This document shows positions 1 to 8,398 of a stretch of 37,276 nucleotides of DNA, in pieces. A program made the translations under genes and the position numbers. Source of the DNA: an uncultured Nitrospira sp. (lineage in GTDB: Bacteria; Nitrospirota; Nitrospiria; Nitrospirales; Nitrospiraceae); the NCBI GenBank assembly GCA_946479785.1, contig CAMLHQ010000028.1, forward strand, positions 1 to 37,276, read 5' to 3'. A model generated the notes under the pieces. That model was not told the DNA's origin. It ran no database searches and saw only the letters and a list, made by a program, of their open reading frames with translations. The stretch's first letter is position 1; every line of letters starts with the position of its first letter.

Positions 1-7
1 ACATGTT

Positions 8-223
8 TCAGGGCGACACCGACCTCACCATCAACGGACGTTTGTGATGGACGGGGCAGTAGGGCCAATTCTTGACTGGCCCGGTGGCTGCCTTCTCGAA
101 GATCACGATTGCCTCACAGGTTCCACAATACAGGACTGCATGCAGCCCCAGTGGACTCAAGGTGTGTGTCGCGAGTTCCGGAGGTTCCGTTGCGGGTGAG
201 ATGAATGCTGGATGAATCGCCAT
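8..223 (-). CDS. Small zinc-ribbon-like hypothetical protein (71 aa)
   Basis: Function unknown. The protein has a CxxC pair (C-G-T-C, about residues 33-36) and, about 20 residues later, a C-P-V-H-H segment, which together could bind one zinc ion. There is no signal peptide or membrane segment, so it is probably cytosolic. The ATG start at 223 is well supported because a purine-rich GGGAGG ribosome site lies just upstream on the minus strand. About 95 bases upstream of the start is a 7-bp inverted repeat (318-336). The gene stands alone at the window edge next to a gene-poor tract. It is probably real; the zinc site is inferred only from residue spacing. Confidence 0.6.
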   Translation of the reverse strand: MAIHPAFISPATEPPELATHTLSPLGLHAVLYCGTCEAIVIFEKAATGPVKNWPYCPVHHKRPLMVRSVSP

Positions 224-523
224 GACCTCCCTCCCTTTCTTGGCAGCCTCGGTTGAGCCGCAAGCTCGTCAGTTATGAGAGAATATGACCGCGTCCTATG
301 TAAGTAGTGTTGCATTATTCTACAATTAGTGTAGAAAGCCTAGGCATATGCAAGTAAGGTTACGTGGAGTTGTCCACTGAAACGAGGCGAAAAGTGCGCT
401 CGCTGCTGTGACCACAAACACGCAGCAGGCTGAGCATTTCGGCTTTTTCGCCTTAGATCGCCTGTCATCGCAATGACCTTCGGGTTCAAGCCCCCTTTGT
501 CAGTCCGAAGTGAAGCCCAATCC
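224..523. other. 300-base non-coding stretch with two short hairpins
   Basis: I see no convincing gene here. The stretch contains the inverted repeat at 318-336 and a second hairpin whose arms CTGCTG (403-408) and CAGCAG (423-428) enclose a 14-base loop. Near 490-500 a short GGGTTCAAGCCC sequence resembles a tRNA T-arm, but no complete tRNA can be folded around it. Confidence 0.4.
318..336. repeat. Inverted repeat upstream of the 8-223 gene
   Basis: The arms TTCTACA and TGTAGAA (7 bp, perfect) are separated by ATTAG. It lies about 95 bases upstream of the minus-strand start at 223, where it could be an operator or simply a hairpin. There is no T-run, so a terminator is unlikely. Confidence 0.35.
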
Positions 524-1018
524 CTACATCTTGGTCATGGCAAGGTCGGTGATGAGTAGGGCTGCTGATTGCTCTCGATGCAGCTCAAGTCCACGAGAAC
601 TATGAGATGCCTCGAGGACGTGGTGTCTATCGTATTCCAGAAGGCAGCGGAGTACGTGAGCGGGTCTCTCCTGATCAAGGACAAGTGTGTTTATATGAGC
701 ATCTCTTTTTATCCCTTCACTCAATAGCCGAGGGGATGAAACGTGCGCATTATCGGAGGCTTGTGCCAAATGCCGTTCCATCGATGCCATGCGAATCAGG
801 GCTTGCGCGTCCTGGAAGCCCAACAGATACCTGTCGAATACGTTGGGCAGATGAGACCGATAGTGATACGAGTGATCTCTCGTGAGCAGCGCGTCGCGGA
901 GGCCTTGCTCTTCTGCGCGCCATCCTTCCCTCTCAGCCCAAGTGGGCGCCTGCCTTCTGAGCCTTCGGCACCATACAATGCGAAATATAATCGAGGGGTT
1001 AGTCATTGTCATTGCCAT
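524..1018 (-). CDS. Hypothetical protein, homologue of the 3755-4105 protein, possibly degenerate
   Basis: Function unknown. Residues about 10-80 align without gaps to the product of 3755-4105. Shared elements include a W-C pair near the start, an E-R-E-x-W-x-A-E-E motif, G-L-x-D-A-L-L, and an I-R-A/M segment before the homology stops. The last 80 or so residues have no counterpart in the shorter homologue. A strong AGGAGG lies at 1097-1102 but serves other frames: a short GTG frame beginning at 1083 runs out at a stop just inside this ORF. A frameshift may therefore have separated the original start from the body, leaving a partly decayed copy. The two homologues face each other across a gene-poor region. 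Confidence 0.5.
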   Translation of the reverse strand: MAMTMTNPSIIFRIVWCRRLRRQAPTWAEREGWRAEEQGLRDALLTRDHSYHYRSHLPNVFDRYLLGFQDAQALIRMASMERHLAQASDNAHVSSPRLLSEGIKRDAHINTLVLDQERPAHVLRCLLEYDRHHVLEASHSSRGLELHREQSAALLITDLAMTKM

Positions 1019-1136
1019 GTTTCTTCGAAGGCCCGCTGTAATGATCGCTTAATGGAAGACAAGTTGTGCATCTTCAATGCCACTCACACGCGATAGCCTC
1101 CTGATACAAGCTCATTTGTGTTGGTGAATTCGACGG

Positions 1137-1697
1137 GTGTATGAAACAATAACCATCATGCTCTTGCGTTGGACTAAGCTCAGGGTGGAGTCGGCGGATT
1201 CGATGATGCTTCGCCTTGGTCTCGTGTTCATCCTGATCATGAGCATCTTTCTGCTGGACATGATGACTTCCGTCGGCGTTGCCCTCAGTATTCTCTACGT
1301 CATCCCTGTCTACCTGGCCAGTTGGATCCGCCCACCGTGGATCATTCTCTTTGTCGCCGCCGGATGCACGGTGTTGACGATCTACAGCTACTTCTTTTCG
1401 TCGTCGGGCGGTGTGCCAAGAATTGCAGCGATCAATCATTTCCTGGTCGTCGTCGCTCTTGTGAGCACCGCCGTGCTCGCCCTGCGTCACAACCAGTTAT
1501 CTGAGGAGATTAAGACCCTGCAGGGGTTCTTGAAAATGTGCGCCTGCTGCAAAAAAATTCTCAACGAGAAGGGGGAGTGGGAGTCGCTGGAAGTATATAT
1601 TGGAACCCACTCGGAAGCCGCCGTGACACATAGTGTCTGCCCTCGCTGTAAGGATGACTACCGTGAAAAACTCGCCGCACAAAAACATGCGGGCTGA
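1137..1697 (+). CDS. Membrane protein with C-terminal Cys-rich (CxxCKK) domain, 186 aa
   Basis: The N-terminal half has about three to four hydrophobic segments (roughly residues 22-110), resembling short membrane sensor modules. It is followed by a cytosolic tail with C-A-C-C-K-K-I, then a W, an E-x-Y-I, an H-S-V-C-P-R-C and a basic end. From memory, this tail matches a small domain often found at the C-terminus of sensor kinases and cyclic-di-GMP proteins, where the CxxC...CxxC residues probably bind metal. Here it stands without any kinase or GGDEF domain. The GTG at 1137 is the longest start; the ATG at 1158 is an alternative, and neither has a clear ribosome site. A role as stand-alone membrane sensor or adaptor is inferred. 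Confidence 0.65.
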   Translation: MYETITIMLLRWTKLRVESADSMMLRLGLVFILIMSIFLLDMMTSVGVALSILYVIPVYLASWIRPPWIILFVAAGCTVLTIYSYFFSSSGGVPRIAAINHFLVVVALVSTAVLALRHNQLSEEIKTLQGFLKMCACCKKILNEKGEWESLEVYIGTHSEAAVTHSVCPRCKDDYREKLAAQKHAG

Positions 1698-1951
1698 AAG
1701 TGAGCCGTGAGTGCAGCATGCGGAAGCACCCCTTGTGGCTCCTCCGGATCATTCAACGTTCACCATTGAACCCTCCTCGCCCTCCCACCCGTTTTTAAGC
1801 CAGCACCTACACGCGGGCCTATACCCGGTTCCCTCTACGCGAAGCAGGTGGTTCCCATGGCTGTCACCCTTGACCGTGGGCGGAAGCATGTTACCTAAAA
1901 TTGAGCGGAGGCCGTGGTGAGAGGAACACTCAAGGAATCGAGGTCAAGCGC

Positions 1952-1998
1952 AGGGGTAGTGTGCAGGCCCACCACGGAGTGGGAAGCCTAAAACCCCT
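1952..1998 (+). other. Nested stem-loop, candidate structured RNA
   Basis: The outer arms AGGGGT (1952-1957) and ACCCCT (1993-1998) enclose a second stem. AGGCCCAC (1965-1972) pairs with GTGG (1979-1982) and GCCT (1986-1989) around a short loop. The combined pairing is stronger than expected by chance in 47 bases. About 180 bases downstream there is a terminator-like hairpin, so both could belong to one small transcript. I do not recognise it as a known RNA family. Confidence 0.3.
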
Positions 1999-2173
1999 CC
2001 AAGACCTCCACCATGCAAGCGAAGCTCTCTAGACCCGCCTCCGCTCTTCCTTTGTGATCATCCCAACAATGTCTCACCGCTGGTAGTGGTATTTCTGACA
2101 CCTATACGTCGTGGCGTTGATTTCGTACTGAACGCCATTACCTGCTAAATGAAGGAGGTGCTTGATCGCTGAG

Positions 2174-2200
2174 CGAAGGTCAGCAGCCTTCGGGGTTTTT
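2174..2200 (+). terminator. Rho-independent terminator-like hairpin
   Basis: The arms CGAAGG and CCTTCG (6 bp, perfect) surround a 7-base loop and are followed by GGG and five T. No convincing plus-strand gene ends just upstream, so it may terminate a small RNA or be left over from a lost gene. Confidence 0.55.
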
Positions 2201-2935
2201 GACTCGCCCTTATGCCGCCAACGTGCACAAGGGCACCGCCTCTGCTTCAGTGGCGGGGTTGTGGTTCAAGGTACGCGCCTGTGATGCTCGGTGCCAGTAG
2301 GCACGGCCGTAAAATGCGAGCCCGATGACCACGGCGCGGGACAACCAGCGAGAGGGCGACTGAAGGGTTGCCGAACACAATCCCGGCGAGTCGACAGACC
2401 CGGTGGTCCACATGAGGGCGGGCCGTTTAAGTGGGGATGCGAGCTTTACTCGAAGGATGATGCCCCATTCTTTGAGCGAATGGTCCTCCTGCCAATGCTT
2501 GCATTCCCTTGTTTTTTCCTTATACCCGTGGCTCCTGTAGGGCCGGCACAGCCAGTTCAGAATCGAAATACTTGCTCATCCCAATGAAGGTACGGTTGTG
2601 CGCATCGAGACCGGTTACCATTTAAAACTGTTTCGAGAGGGATTGGAGAAATTGAGATACTATGAAGCCCTGAAGAAGCCAGAAGCTGCAGGACTCCTAG
2701 GAAGGTTCGCGGTAGCTTCGGCGAGGCCAGTGAGATTCTGGTCGACGGTAGGGAAGTGTGTGCTTACGACGAATCAGCAGGAGCTTGAAGAGAGCCGCAA
2801 GCGTGATGCCGCCAATCGTGATAAGCGCAACGAGCATAGCCTGACCATACGCGGATTCTATAAGGCATGTCCAGACCCATCCTGATGAATCGTACCGTCT
2901 TCGTGGGCGAACAAACTTATCCCTCTACCACTCTG

Positions 2936-3142
2936 CTACCGGTACAGGTCCTTCAGGATTTGATCGAAGGGCCGAGCGGGCTCCTTACTACGCTTATCGA
3001 AGGCCTCTAGATCGACCGCGTCTTCGCGGAGTGTTTCGATCACAGCGGCTGCGGCTTCCTTTTTTGAGCTACTCCTGACATAGACATTCCCATTCCTACG
3101 CTTGGTCCACATCTTCTGTGCATAAACCTGTGAACAACTCAT
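2936..3142 (-). CDS. Small hypothetical protein (68 aa), weakly antitoxin-like C-terminus
   Basis: I do not recognise this protein with certainty. The sequence is protein-like: a basic N-terminus, an Ala-rich helix, then an acidic segment and a D-L-E-A-F-D-K-R-x-K-E-P block followed by F-D-Q-I-L-K-D-L. That C-terminal pattern is reminiscent of Phd/YefM-type antitoxin tails, but there is no DNA-binding signature and no toxin gene next to it. The ATG at 3142 lacks a clear ribosome site. It could be a remnant or an orphan gene. Confidence 0.35.
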   Translation of the reverse strand: MSCSQVYAQKMWTKRRNGNVYVRSSSKKEAAAAVIETLREDAVDLEAFDKRSKEPARPFDQILKDLYR

Positions 3143-3754
3143 GATTAGGAAGAGATTGATTGTATTGAACGCCCCTAAGGACCAATTTGCCTATTTATTA
3201 AGCATAGCAGCATACCCATAATGGACCACTATATCTTGTGGCTTGACTTCTTATATCTCATTAAAAGCCCAATTAGGGATGGAAAATGCTGATGGCTGTT
3301 TCCAATGGAGTAAGGATACGTAGTTCAGCTAAGGCCATCTGGCGATCACACGATTTATCCACAGGTTCATTTCTTCGAGGGTGGATGACTTAGCCTTCGT
3401 CCCTATTAAACGAAAACGCCGCCTAGGGACTCTCCTAGTAGGAGCATCCTTCATGATGTAGGGTAAAAAAGCACACTCTTCAGCACCACCTGCGGCAGAT
3501 CCATCACACTTAAGCACCGAAACATGCAAAAAGAGCGGTCTCTTCCTGTAGATCAGCCTGGCTCAAACTTTGCGTTTGTACTCGACCATGCCAGCGCAGG
3601 AACATCACCGCTATACGTCGAGCCCTTCGCAGACTGATCCTCCCGCGACCTCCTTGTAGTCGTAGTCGCACTGAACCCCCGTGCGCTCCCTTGGCAGCAC
3701 CTTTGTTTCTCATGCGAGCCCAGCGGTTCTTATCGCTTATTATGGAGGTCCATC
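3143..3754. other. Non-coding stretch, AT-rich at 3170-3330
   Basis: No gene is supported here. The first 180 bases are visibly richer in A and T than the rest of the window. A 13-base palindrome with arms CTCCTA and TAGGAG lies at 3432-3444. Minus-strand frames at 3329-3529 and 3510-3713 lack ribosome sites and a recognisable product. Confidence 0.4.
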
Positions 3755-4105
3755 GTGATTAGCTTGCTAGCAGCCCCGATGAATTCCGAAGACCTGATGG
3801 TGAGTCCGATTCATGCTTATGATCACTGGCTAGACTCCATCAAGATTGAGCATACCAGTCGTTCCCTCATCGCCCGCATTCAGTGGTGTCAGAAGCAGCA
3901 AATGAATGCGCGCACGGAAGGCGAACGGGAAGAATGGTGTGCCGAAGAGGACGGTCTTAAAGATGCTCTGCTCCATAGAGATCGAACGGATCAATATCAG
4001 TATAGTCTGCCTGCTGTCTTAGAGCGGTATGTCACAGGTCTCGAAGATGGACGAGTACTGATCCGCGCTGTATGGATAGAGAACCTTTGGCAGCCGGCTA
4101 TATAA
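3755..4105 (+). CDS. Small hypothetical protein (116 aa), homologue of the 524-1018 protein
   Basis: Function unknown. The protein is soluble and probably helical, rich in Glu, Arg and Gln, with W-C near residue 46, then E-R-E-E-W-C-A-E-E and G-L-K-D-A-L-L. It aligns with the minus-strand product at 524-1018 over about 70 residues, so the two form a small local family. The GTG start at 3755 is well supported by GGAGG at 3744-3748. The hydrophobic run at the N-terminus is too short for a membrane anchor. This copy seems intact, whereas its partner may be damaged. Confidence 0.65.
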   Translation: MISLLAAPMNSEDLMVSPIHAYDHWLDSIKIEHTSRSLIARIQWCQKQQMNARTEGEREEWCAEEDGLKDALLHRDRTDQYQYSLPAVLERYVTGLEDGRVLIRAVWIENLWQPAI

Positions 4106-4175
4106 GACATAAGACGGGCCGTAGGTTCGATCCTGCACGACTGGCTGAAGCTCAACGGTCGAACCAATCGTTGGA

Positions 4176-4907
4176 TCACTTCACCAGCCACACGCGGTAA
4201 CTCTTGGCGGCCGGTGGTTTGGGGATTTGGAGCATGCCGACTGCGCCGGGATTCATCACATCGTCGCCGGTGGCTGTGCGGCGGGCTTGATAGCGTTCGC
4301 TGTGAATCAACACTCCTTGGTCATCGTAGAAGTCCACCATAATATCCGCGGACTCACGAAACCCTCCTTGATAATGCGTGCCGAGCCAGTCCAACCGTTT
4401 GAGCGCCTGATATTGAATCGCGAGCATGCCGGGACGTTCTTCTTTCACGCTCAGCAATCGTAAGACACGGTTCTGATCCAACCCTTCCGCGGGGGCCGGT
4501 CCTCCGGCGAGTTGCGTGCGGATGACTCGTGCACTCTCATCTGTGGGGAGATAGCCTTTGACGCGACAGAACAGCGTGCGTCCCTTTTCAGTCTGTTCGA
4601 GGATCTGTGGGTCTTGAACATGATGTGTGGCCAAGGTGTACGCGAGGTCGCGCAACAGCGGTGAATCAACGACCGACGCCGTCTGCTCGCGATAGAGGGC
4701 CGAGTTGACGACGGCCAGGCGAAAGGCTTCCCGACAGACCAGATCCTTGGCCTCTGCAGCCGGCTCGAATTCACGAGCCTTATACCGGTAGTCGCCGGTA
4801 ATTTCGAGGCGCCCGTTAGGTGGGTCGGCGGCCTGCGCCGTGAAGGTCATGAGGCAAGGAGGGAGGGTTGAGAGGAGTAGAAGACCGATCGTTCGTTGGA
4901 CTGCCAT
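4176..4907 (-). CDS. Exported hypothetical protein (243 aa)
   Basis: A signal peptide spans about residues 1-26 (basic start, Leu-rich core, A-Q-A-A cleavage region), so the mature protein should be periplasmic or surface-located. The first mature part, with repeated Ala- and Arg-rich helices and two Cys, loosely resembles the N-terminal domains of FlgT-like or LPP20-like envelope proteins. The C-terminal part (after about residue 145) has an FxLYD-like beta pattern including V-D-F-Y-D-D-Q-G. Start at 4907 because AGGAGGC lies seven bases upstream; the longer frame to 4973 has no such site. It is preceded on the same strand by the DUF72 gene. Family assignment is weak, but the coding call is strong. 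Confidence 0.7.
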   Translation of the reverse strand: MAVQRTIGLLLLSTLPPCLMTFTAQAADPPNGRLEITGDYRYKAREFEPAAEAKDLVCREAFRLAVVNSALYREQTASVVDSPLLRDLAYTLATHHVQDPQILEQTEKGRTLFCRVKGYLPTDESARVIRTQLAGGPAPAEGLDQNRVLRLLSVKEERPGMLAIQYQALKRLDWLGTHYQGGFRESADIMVDFYDDQGVLIHSERYQARRTATGDDVMNPGAVGMLQIPKPPAAKSYRVWLVK

Positions 4908-4986
4908 GGCTGCCTCCTCATGAAACAGGTGGGAGGTCTCTTTATTGATCGGTTGCCTGCTCCATGCTACCACGGTTCTTGACGCC

Positions 4987-5892
4987 TCATAAAGGAGGCG
5001 TGTCGTTCATGGCTTTCACCAAGGCTTGCACGGTCAGGGGACTACAGCCTTCTGATCGATTATTCACCAGGACGTAGGTGGATTTTCCTTCGGCTAGCGC
5101 CTGCCTGGCGAGCGTTACGGTGTCTTGACGCATGCGTGGTTGAAGTTGCACGATGTGATCGTAGGGTTTGTATCGCTCGACCGCTTTTTCATACGCGAGG
5201 CCGAGCGGGGTGAGGAGACGCACGACGACGTGGGGGGCTGTGAACTGCTTCTCCAATGTGAGATGCTGATCGGAGAGCGCCGGCATAGCGGTCCAATGAT
5301 TGTAGACGTGAGCCACGCCGTGAGCGGCCAGCATATCCCGGTACCGGGGTCCCAATAAGGCGGGATGCCGAACCTCGATGGCGTACGGCGGTCCGACCGG
5401 GAGTTGTTCGAGGAATTGCTCGAGTCGCGCGAGAAAGTCGTTCGGTTCGGTGCCCCAGCGCTGAAATTCAAAGATCATGGGACCGAGTTTCTGTCCCAGA
5501 CCTTCCTGGGCCGGGTTGAGGACAAGATCGCGAAAGGCGCCGGCGTCGAGAAAATGGGGATTCGCTTTGCCGGCCTTCCCGCCGTAACGAGGAAAATTGG
5601 CGTACACCGGAATGGTGATCTCTTCCCAGACTTTGGAGCAAAACCGAAAATCGTCCGGCACCTGTTCGGCATAGTGGGCCAATTGGGTGGGACGGGCCGG
5701 GCCATAGAAGGAGTGGTCGATGCCCACGGTGCGAAACAGCGGCGATCCATCCACGGCGTATGCAGCGTACTCGGCGAGCGTGTCTTGGCTGAAACGACCT
5801 TTCGCATATGACCGGTGATAGACGAGTCCGTGCCAACCTTCATAGGCCCAGGAGCTCGTCCCAAATCGAATGCTCTTATCCAACGCGGTCAC
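4987..5892 (-). CDS. DUF72 (YecE-like) family protein, 301 aa
   Basis: This matches the DUF72 family of TIM-barrel proteins, whose biochemical role is not established. Typical features are visible: G-T-S-S-W-A-Y-E-G-W at the N-terminus, the F-C-S-K-V-W-E strand, a P-Y-A-I-E-V-R-H-P strand near residue 170, Y-N-H-W near 195, and Y-V-L-V-N-N-R-S-E-G close to the C-terminus. The length is normal for the family. The GTG start at 5892 has no obvious ribosome site. The gene is divergent from malQ across about 80 bases, which should contain both promoters. It is cytosolic, with no signal or membrane segment. Confidence 0.88.
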   Translation of the reverse strand: MTALDKSIRFGTSSWAYEGWHGLVYHRSYAKGRFSQDTLAEYAAYAVDGSPLFRTVGIDHSFYGPARPTQLAHYAEQVPDDFRFCSKVWEEITIPVYANFPRYGGKAGKANPHFLDAGAFRDLVLNPAQEGLGQKLGPMIFEFQRWGTEPNDFLARLEQFLEQLPVGPPYAIEVRHPALLGPRYRDMLAAHGVAHVYNHWTAMPALSDQHLTLEKQFTAPHVVVRLLTPLGLAYEKAVERYKPYDHIVQLQPRMRQDTVTLARQALAEGKSTYVLVNNRSEGCSPLTVQALVKAMNDTPPL

Positions 5893-5974
5893 GATGTACG
5901 TATTCTACAAAATTTACCTGCAAGAACAATAGGATAGCTTGACTTGTCTGTAATCTTCCAGCAGACTCTCGATC

Positions 5975-8224
5975 ATGCCGGATCAAACTGAACAAACTTT
6001 GCTCGCCACTCTGTCAGAACGGGTGGGAATTGCCGCCGAATACCACGACATCAACGGCACTCGCCACGTCACCGCCGATCACACGAAGCGGGACATTCTC
6101 AGGGCAATGGGGTTTCAAGCAGACTCGACGGCGGCGTTAGCCGTGGCGATCCGAGAATGGGACGAAGCGCCGTGGCGCAGGCCCTGCGATCCTGTACGCA
6201 TCGTGCATGAGGAAGAGGTCGGAGCTCCCGTCTCTTGTTGCTTCGCGCTCGAAGACGGGAAAGAACGATCGGTGGTCGTGCGGTGGCAGCTGCGCGATGA
6301 AGCGGGCGAGGTCGTGCAAGACGGGCAGGCCGGTCCCGGGCTTTCCGCGGTTGAGGTCAAGTTCATCGACGGTCATCGTCACGTCCGGGTGGAACTGCCT
6401 GCTCCGAAGAATCTCCCGCTGGGGTATTACAATCTCATCATTGACGCCGACGGGCTCGTCGGTGGAACGACCGGGAGCATGCGCCTCATCGTCGCTCCTC
6501 GACACTGTTATGTGCCGCCGTCACTCGAGTCGGGCCACCGCATGTGGGGGATGGCCCTTCAACTCTATTCCCTCTCCTCCGGCCGGAATTGGGGCTGCGG
6601 AGATTTTTCCGATCTCAATCAAGTCGTCGAATGGGCCGGCAAAAGCCTTGGCGCCGGATTAATCGGACTGAATCCGCTCCATGCTATTCGCAACAGCGCG
6701 CCCCATCATACCAGTCCCTATGCGCCGTTGAACCGTTTGGCCCTCAACGAACTGTATATCGACCTCGAGCGGTTACCTGAATTTTTTGCCTCGGAAGATG
6801 CGCAGAAGCAGTATCGCGCTCCGGAGTTTCAATCCAAGCTCCAGGCCATGCGGGAAAGCCGGCGCGTCGATTATGATGCCATTGCGACGGCCAAGCGCAC
6901 GATGTTGGACTTTGCATACCGGCAATTCCTCAAAGACGCGTATGCCGGTGCCGAGCCGAATCTCGAGCCTCGGACCGCCCGTGCAAAACTCCTGGAGCGG
7001 TTTATCCAGGCGGAAGGCGAATCCCTCGAACTGTATGCCATCTTCCAGACACTCGAAGAAGAGCGGCGTCTGATCCAATCGAAAACCGTCAGTTGGCAGG
7101 AATGGCCGAAGCAGTTTTTGTTGCCCGGTTCTGCCGCACGGGAATATGGGAAACGCCATCGCAAACGGATCCGTTTCTTTCAATACATCCAATGGATCGC
7201 GTGCGAGCAGTTGAACGAAGTTCGCCGTACCGCCGAACAAGTCGGCATGCCGATCGGGCTTTATACTGATCTCGCGTTAGGCGCCGAGCGGAGTGGCGCG
7301 GAGGCTTGGATGTATCAGACTGTGCTCGCGCTGGATGCCGATTGCGGGGCGCCTCCCGATCCATTTGCGCCGGAAGGGCAGAATTGGGGACTCCCGCCTA
7401 TCAATCCGATTGCATTGCGGGCCAACCGGTATGAATTGCTGATTCAGTTGTTGCGAAAGAATATGCGGTTCGGCGGAGCGATTCGATTGGATCACGTGAT
7501 GGCGCTCTGTCGGTTGTTCTGGATTCCCAAGGGGAAGCCATCTTCCGAAGGCACGTATGTCCATTATCCATTCGAGGACTTGTTGGCGATCATCGCGCTC
7601 GAAAGCGTGAAATCCAAAACACTGGTGATCGGCGAAGACCTCGGCACCGTCCCCGATTGGGTGAGAGAACACTTGGTCAAAGCCAGAGTGCTGTCGTATC
7701 GCGTGTTTTATTTTGAGCGCCGGGGTGATGGAGCGTGGAAATTGCCGAGTGAATATCCTCAACAGGCCTTGGCCGTCGCCACGACTCATGACTTGCCCAC
7801 ACTGACAGGATTTTGGTCTGGTGAGGATTTGCAAGTCAGAGCCGGGTTGGGCGCGTTTCGCGACGATGGGGCTCGTAGCCAGGCCTGGGATGAGCGTCAG
7901 CGGGATAAAGGACGCATGCTTGCCGTTCTTAAGCAGGAGGGATTGTTGCCGAGCGGTGTCAGTGACAATCCTGCTGCGGTTCCTGCGATGACGCCGGCGC
8001 TTTGCCGAGCCATTCATGCTTTTTTGGCGCGTACGCCGTCGTGGGTAGTGTTGGCCAATCTGGAAGACGGGTTGGAGGAAATCTCTCAAACCAACTTGCC
8101 AGGTACTGTCGAGAACCATCCGAATTGGACGCGAAAGTATGCTAGCCGCATCGATAATTTGATCGGTGACGAACGGTTGCGCGAACTTGGCGCGTGCTTG
8201 CGTTCGACACGCCCGATCAGTTAA
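5975..8224 (+). CDS. malQ: 4-alpha-glucanotransferase (amylomaltase), 749 aa
   Basis: This GH77 enzyme moves maltodextrin segments between alpha-1,4-glucans in the cytosol. The first 180 residues form the N-terminal beta-domain found in long MalQ proteins; the catalytic barrel follows. Recognisable residues are the nucleophile Asp in R-L-D-H (about residue 505), the acid/base Glu in G-E-D-L-G-T-V-P (about 553) and the stabilising Asp in T-H-D-L-P-T (about 606). The W-G-L-P-P-I-N-P motif lies near 470. Length fits the longer E. coli-like MalQ. ATG at 5975. Together with the alpha-glucan phosphorylase at 27461-29620 it suggests glycogen or maltodextrin use, although the two genes are 19 kb apart. 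Confidence 0.95.
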   Translation: MPDQTEQTLLATLSERVGIAAEYHDINGTRHVTADHTKRDILRAMGFQADSTAALAVAIREWDEAPWRRPCDPVRIVHEEEVGAPVSCCFALEDGKERSVVVRWQLRDEAGEVVQDGQAGPGLSAVEVKFIDGHRHVRVELPAPKNLPLGYYNLIIDADGLVGGTTGSMRLIVAPRHCYVPPSLESGHRMWGMALQLYSLSSGRNWGCGDFSDLNQVVEWAGKSLGAGLIGLNPLHAIRNSAPHHTSPYAPLNRLALNELYIDLERLPEFFASEDAQKQYRAPEFQSKLQAMRESRRVDYDAIATAKRTMLDFAYRQFLKDAYAGAEPNLEPRTARAKLLERFIQAEGESLELYAIFQTLEEERRLIQSKTVSWQEWPKQFLLPGSAAREYGKRHRKRIRFFQYIQWIACEQLNEVRRTAEQVGMPIGLYTDLALGAERSGAEAWMYQTVLALDADCGAPPDPFAPEGQNWGLPPINPIALRANRYELLIQLLRKNMRFGGAIRLDHVMALCRLFWIPKGKPSSEGTYVHYPFEDLLAIIALESVKSKTLVIGEDLGTVPDWVREHLVKARVLSYRVFYFERRGDGAWKLPSEYPQQALAVATTHDLPTLTGFWSGEDLQVRAGLGAFRDDGARSQAWDERQRDKGRMLAVLKQEGLLPSGVSDNPAAVPAMTPALCRAIHAFLARTPSWVVLANLEDGLEEISQTNLPGTVENHPNWTRKYASRIDNLIGDERLRELGACLRSTRPIS

Positions 8225-8398
8225 GACCCTCCTCAATCAGAGGTTGGAAATGTTTTCCGGTCTTATCGGCAGGCTCCGGTTGGTTCGAGATGCGGGCGGG
8301 CTGTATCCTCACCGAGCTCAGCCGAAAGCCTAATCCAGAATCTTCGCTCTGTCTGGCAGACACTTGAGCATCTGCGTAGCTTCTGCGTAACGAAACTC

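Larger units (their letters stand above)
1698..2935. other. Gene-poor region (about 1.2 kb) with structured elements
   Basis: Open frames occur here (for example 1711-1920, 2291-2587, 2598-2885) but none has a good ribosome site or a recognisable product. The region holds a nested hairpin (1952-1998), a terminator-like hairpin (2174-2200) and a 35-codon frame at 2480-2587 whose product looks like a bare signal peptide. The tract looks like decayed genes or non-coding RNA territory. Confidence 0.5.

Noticed and set aside
480..510. T-arm-like sequence near 490, possible tRNA or att site
   Set aside because: No acceptor or anticodon arms can be paired; too short to be anything but coincidence or scrap.
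2291..2587. 98-residue plus-strand frame
   Set aside because: No ribosome site at the upstream end and a low-complexity, shadow-like N-terminal half; only its last 35 codons look signal-like.
3329..3713. Minus-strand frames of 66 and 67 residues
   Set aside because: Overlapping one another, no ribosome site and no recognisable motif.
4122..4150. T-arm-like sequence near 4128, possible att site
   Set aside because: The loop is one base short and no other tRNA arm is present.
8225..8398. Sigma-54 promoter before the histidine kinase (TGGCAGACACTTGAGC region)
   Set aside because: The GG to GC spacing is 11 bases instead of 10 and the downstream half does not match TTGC.
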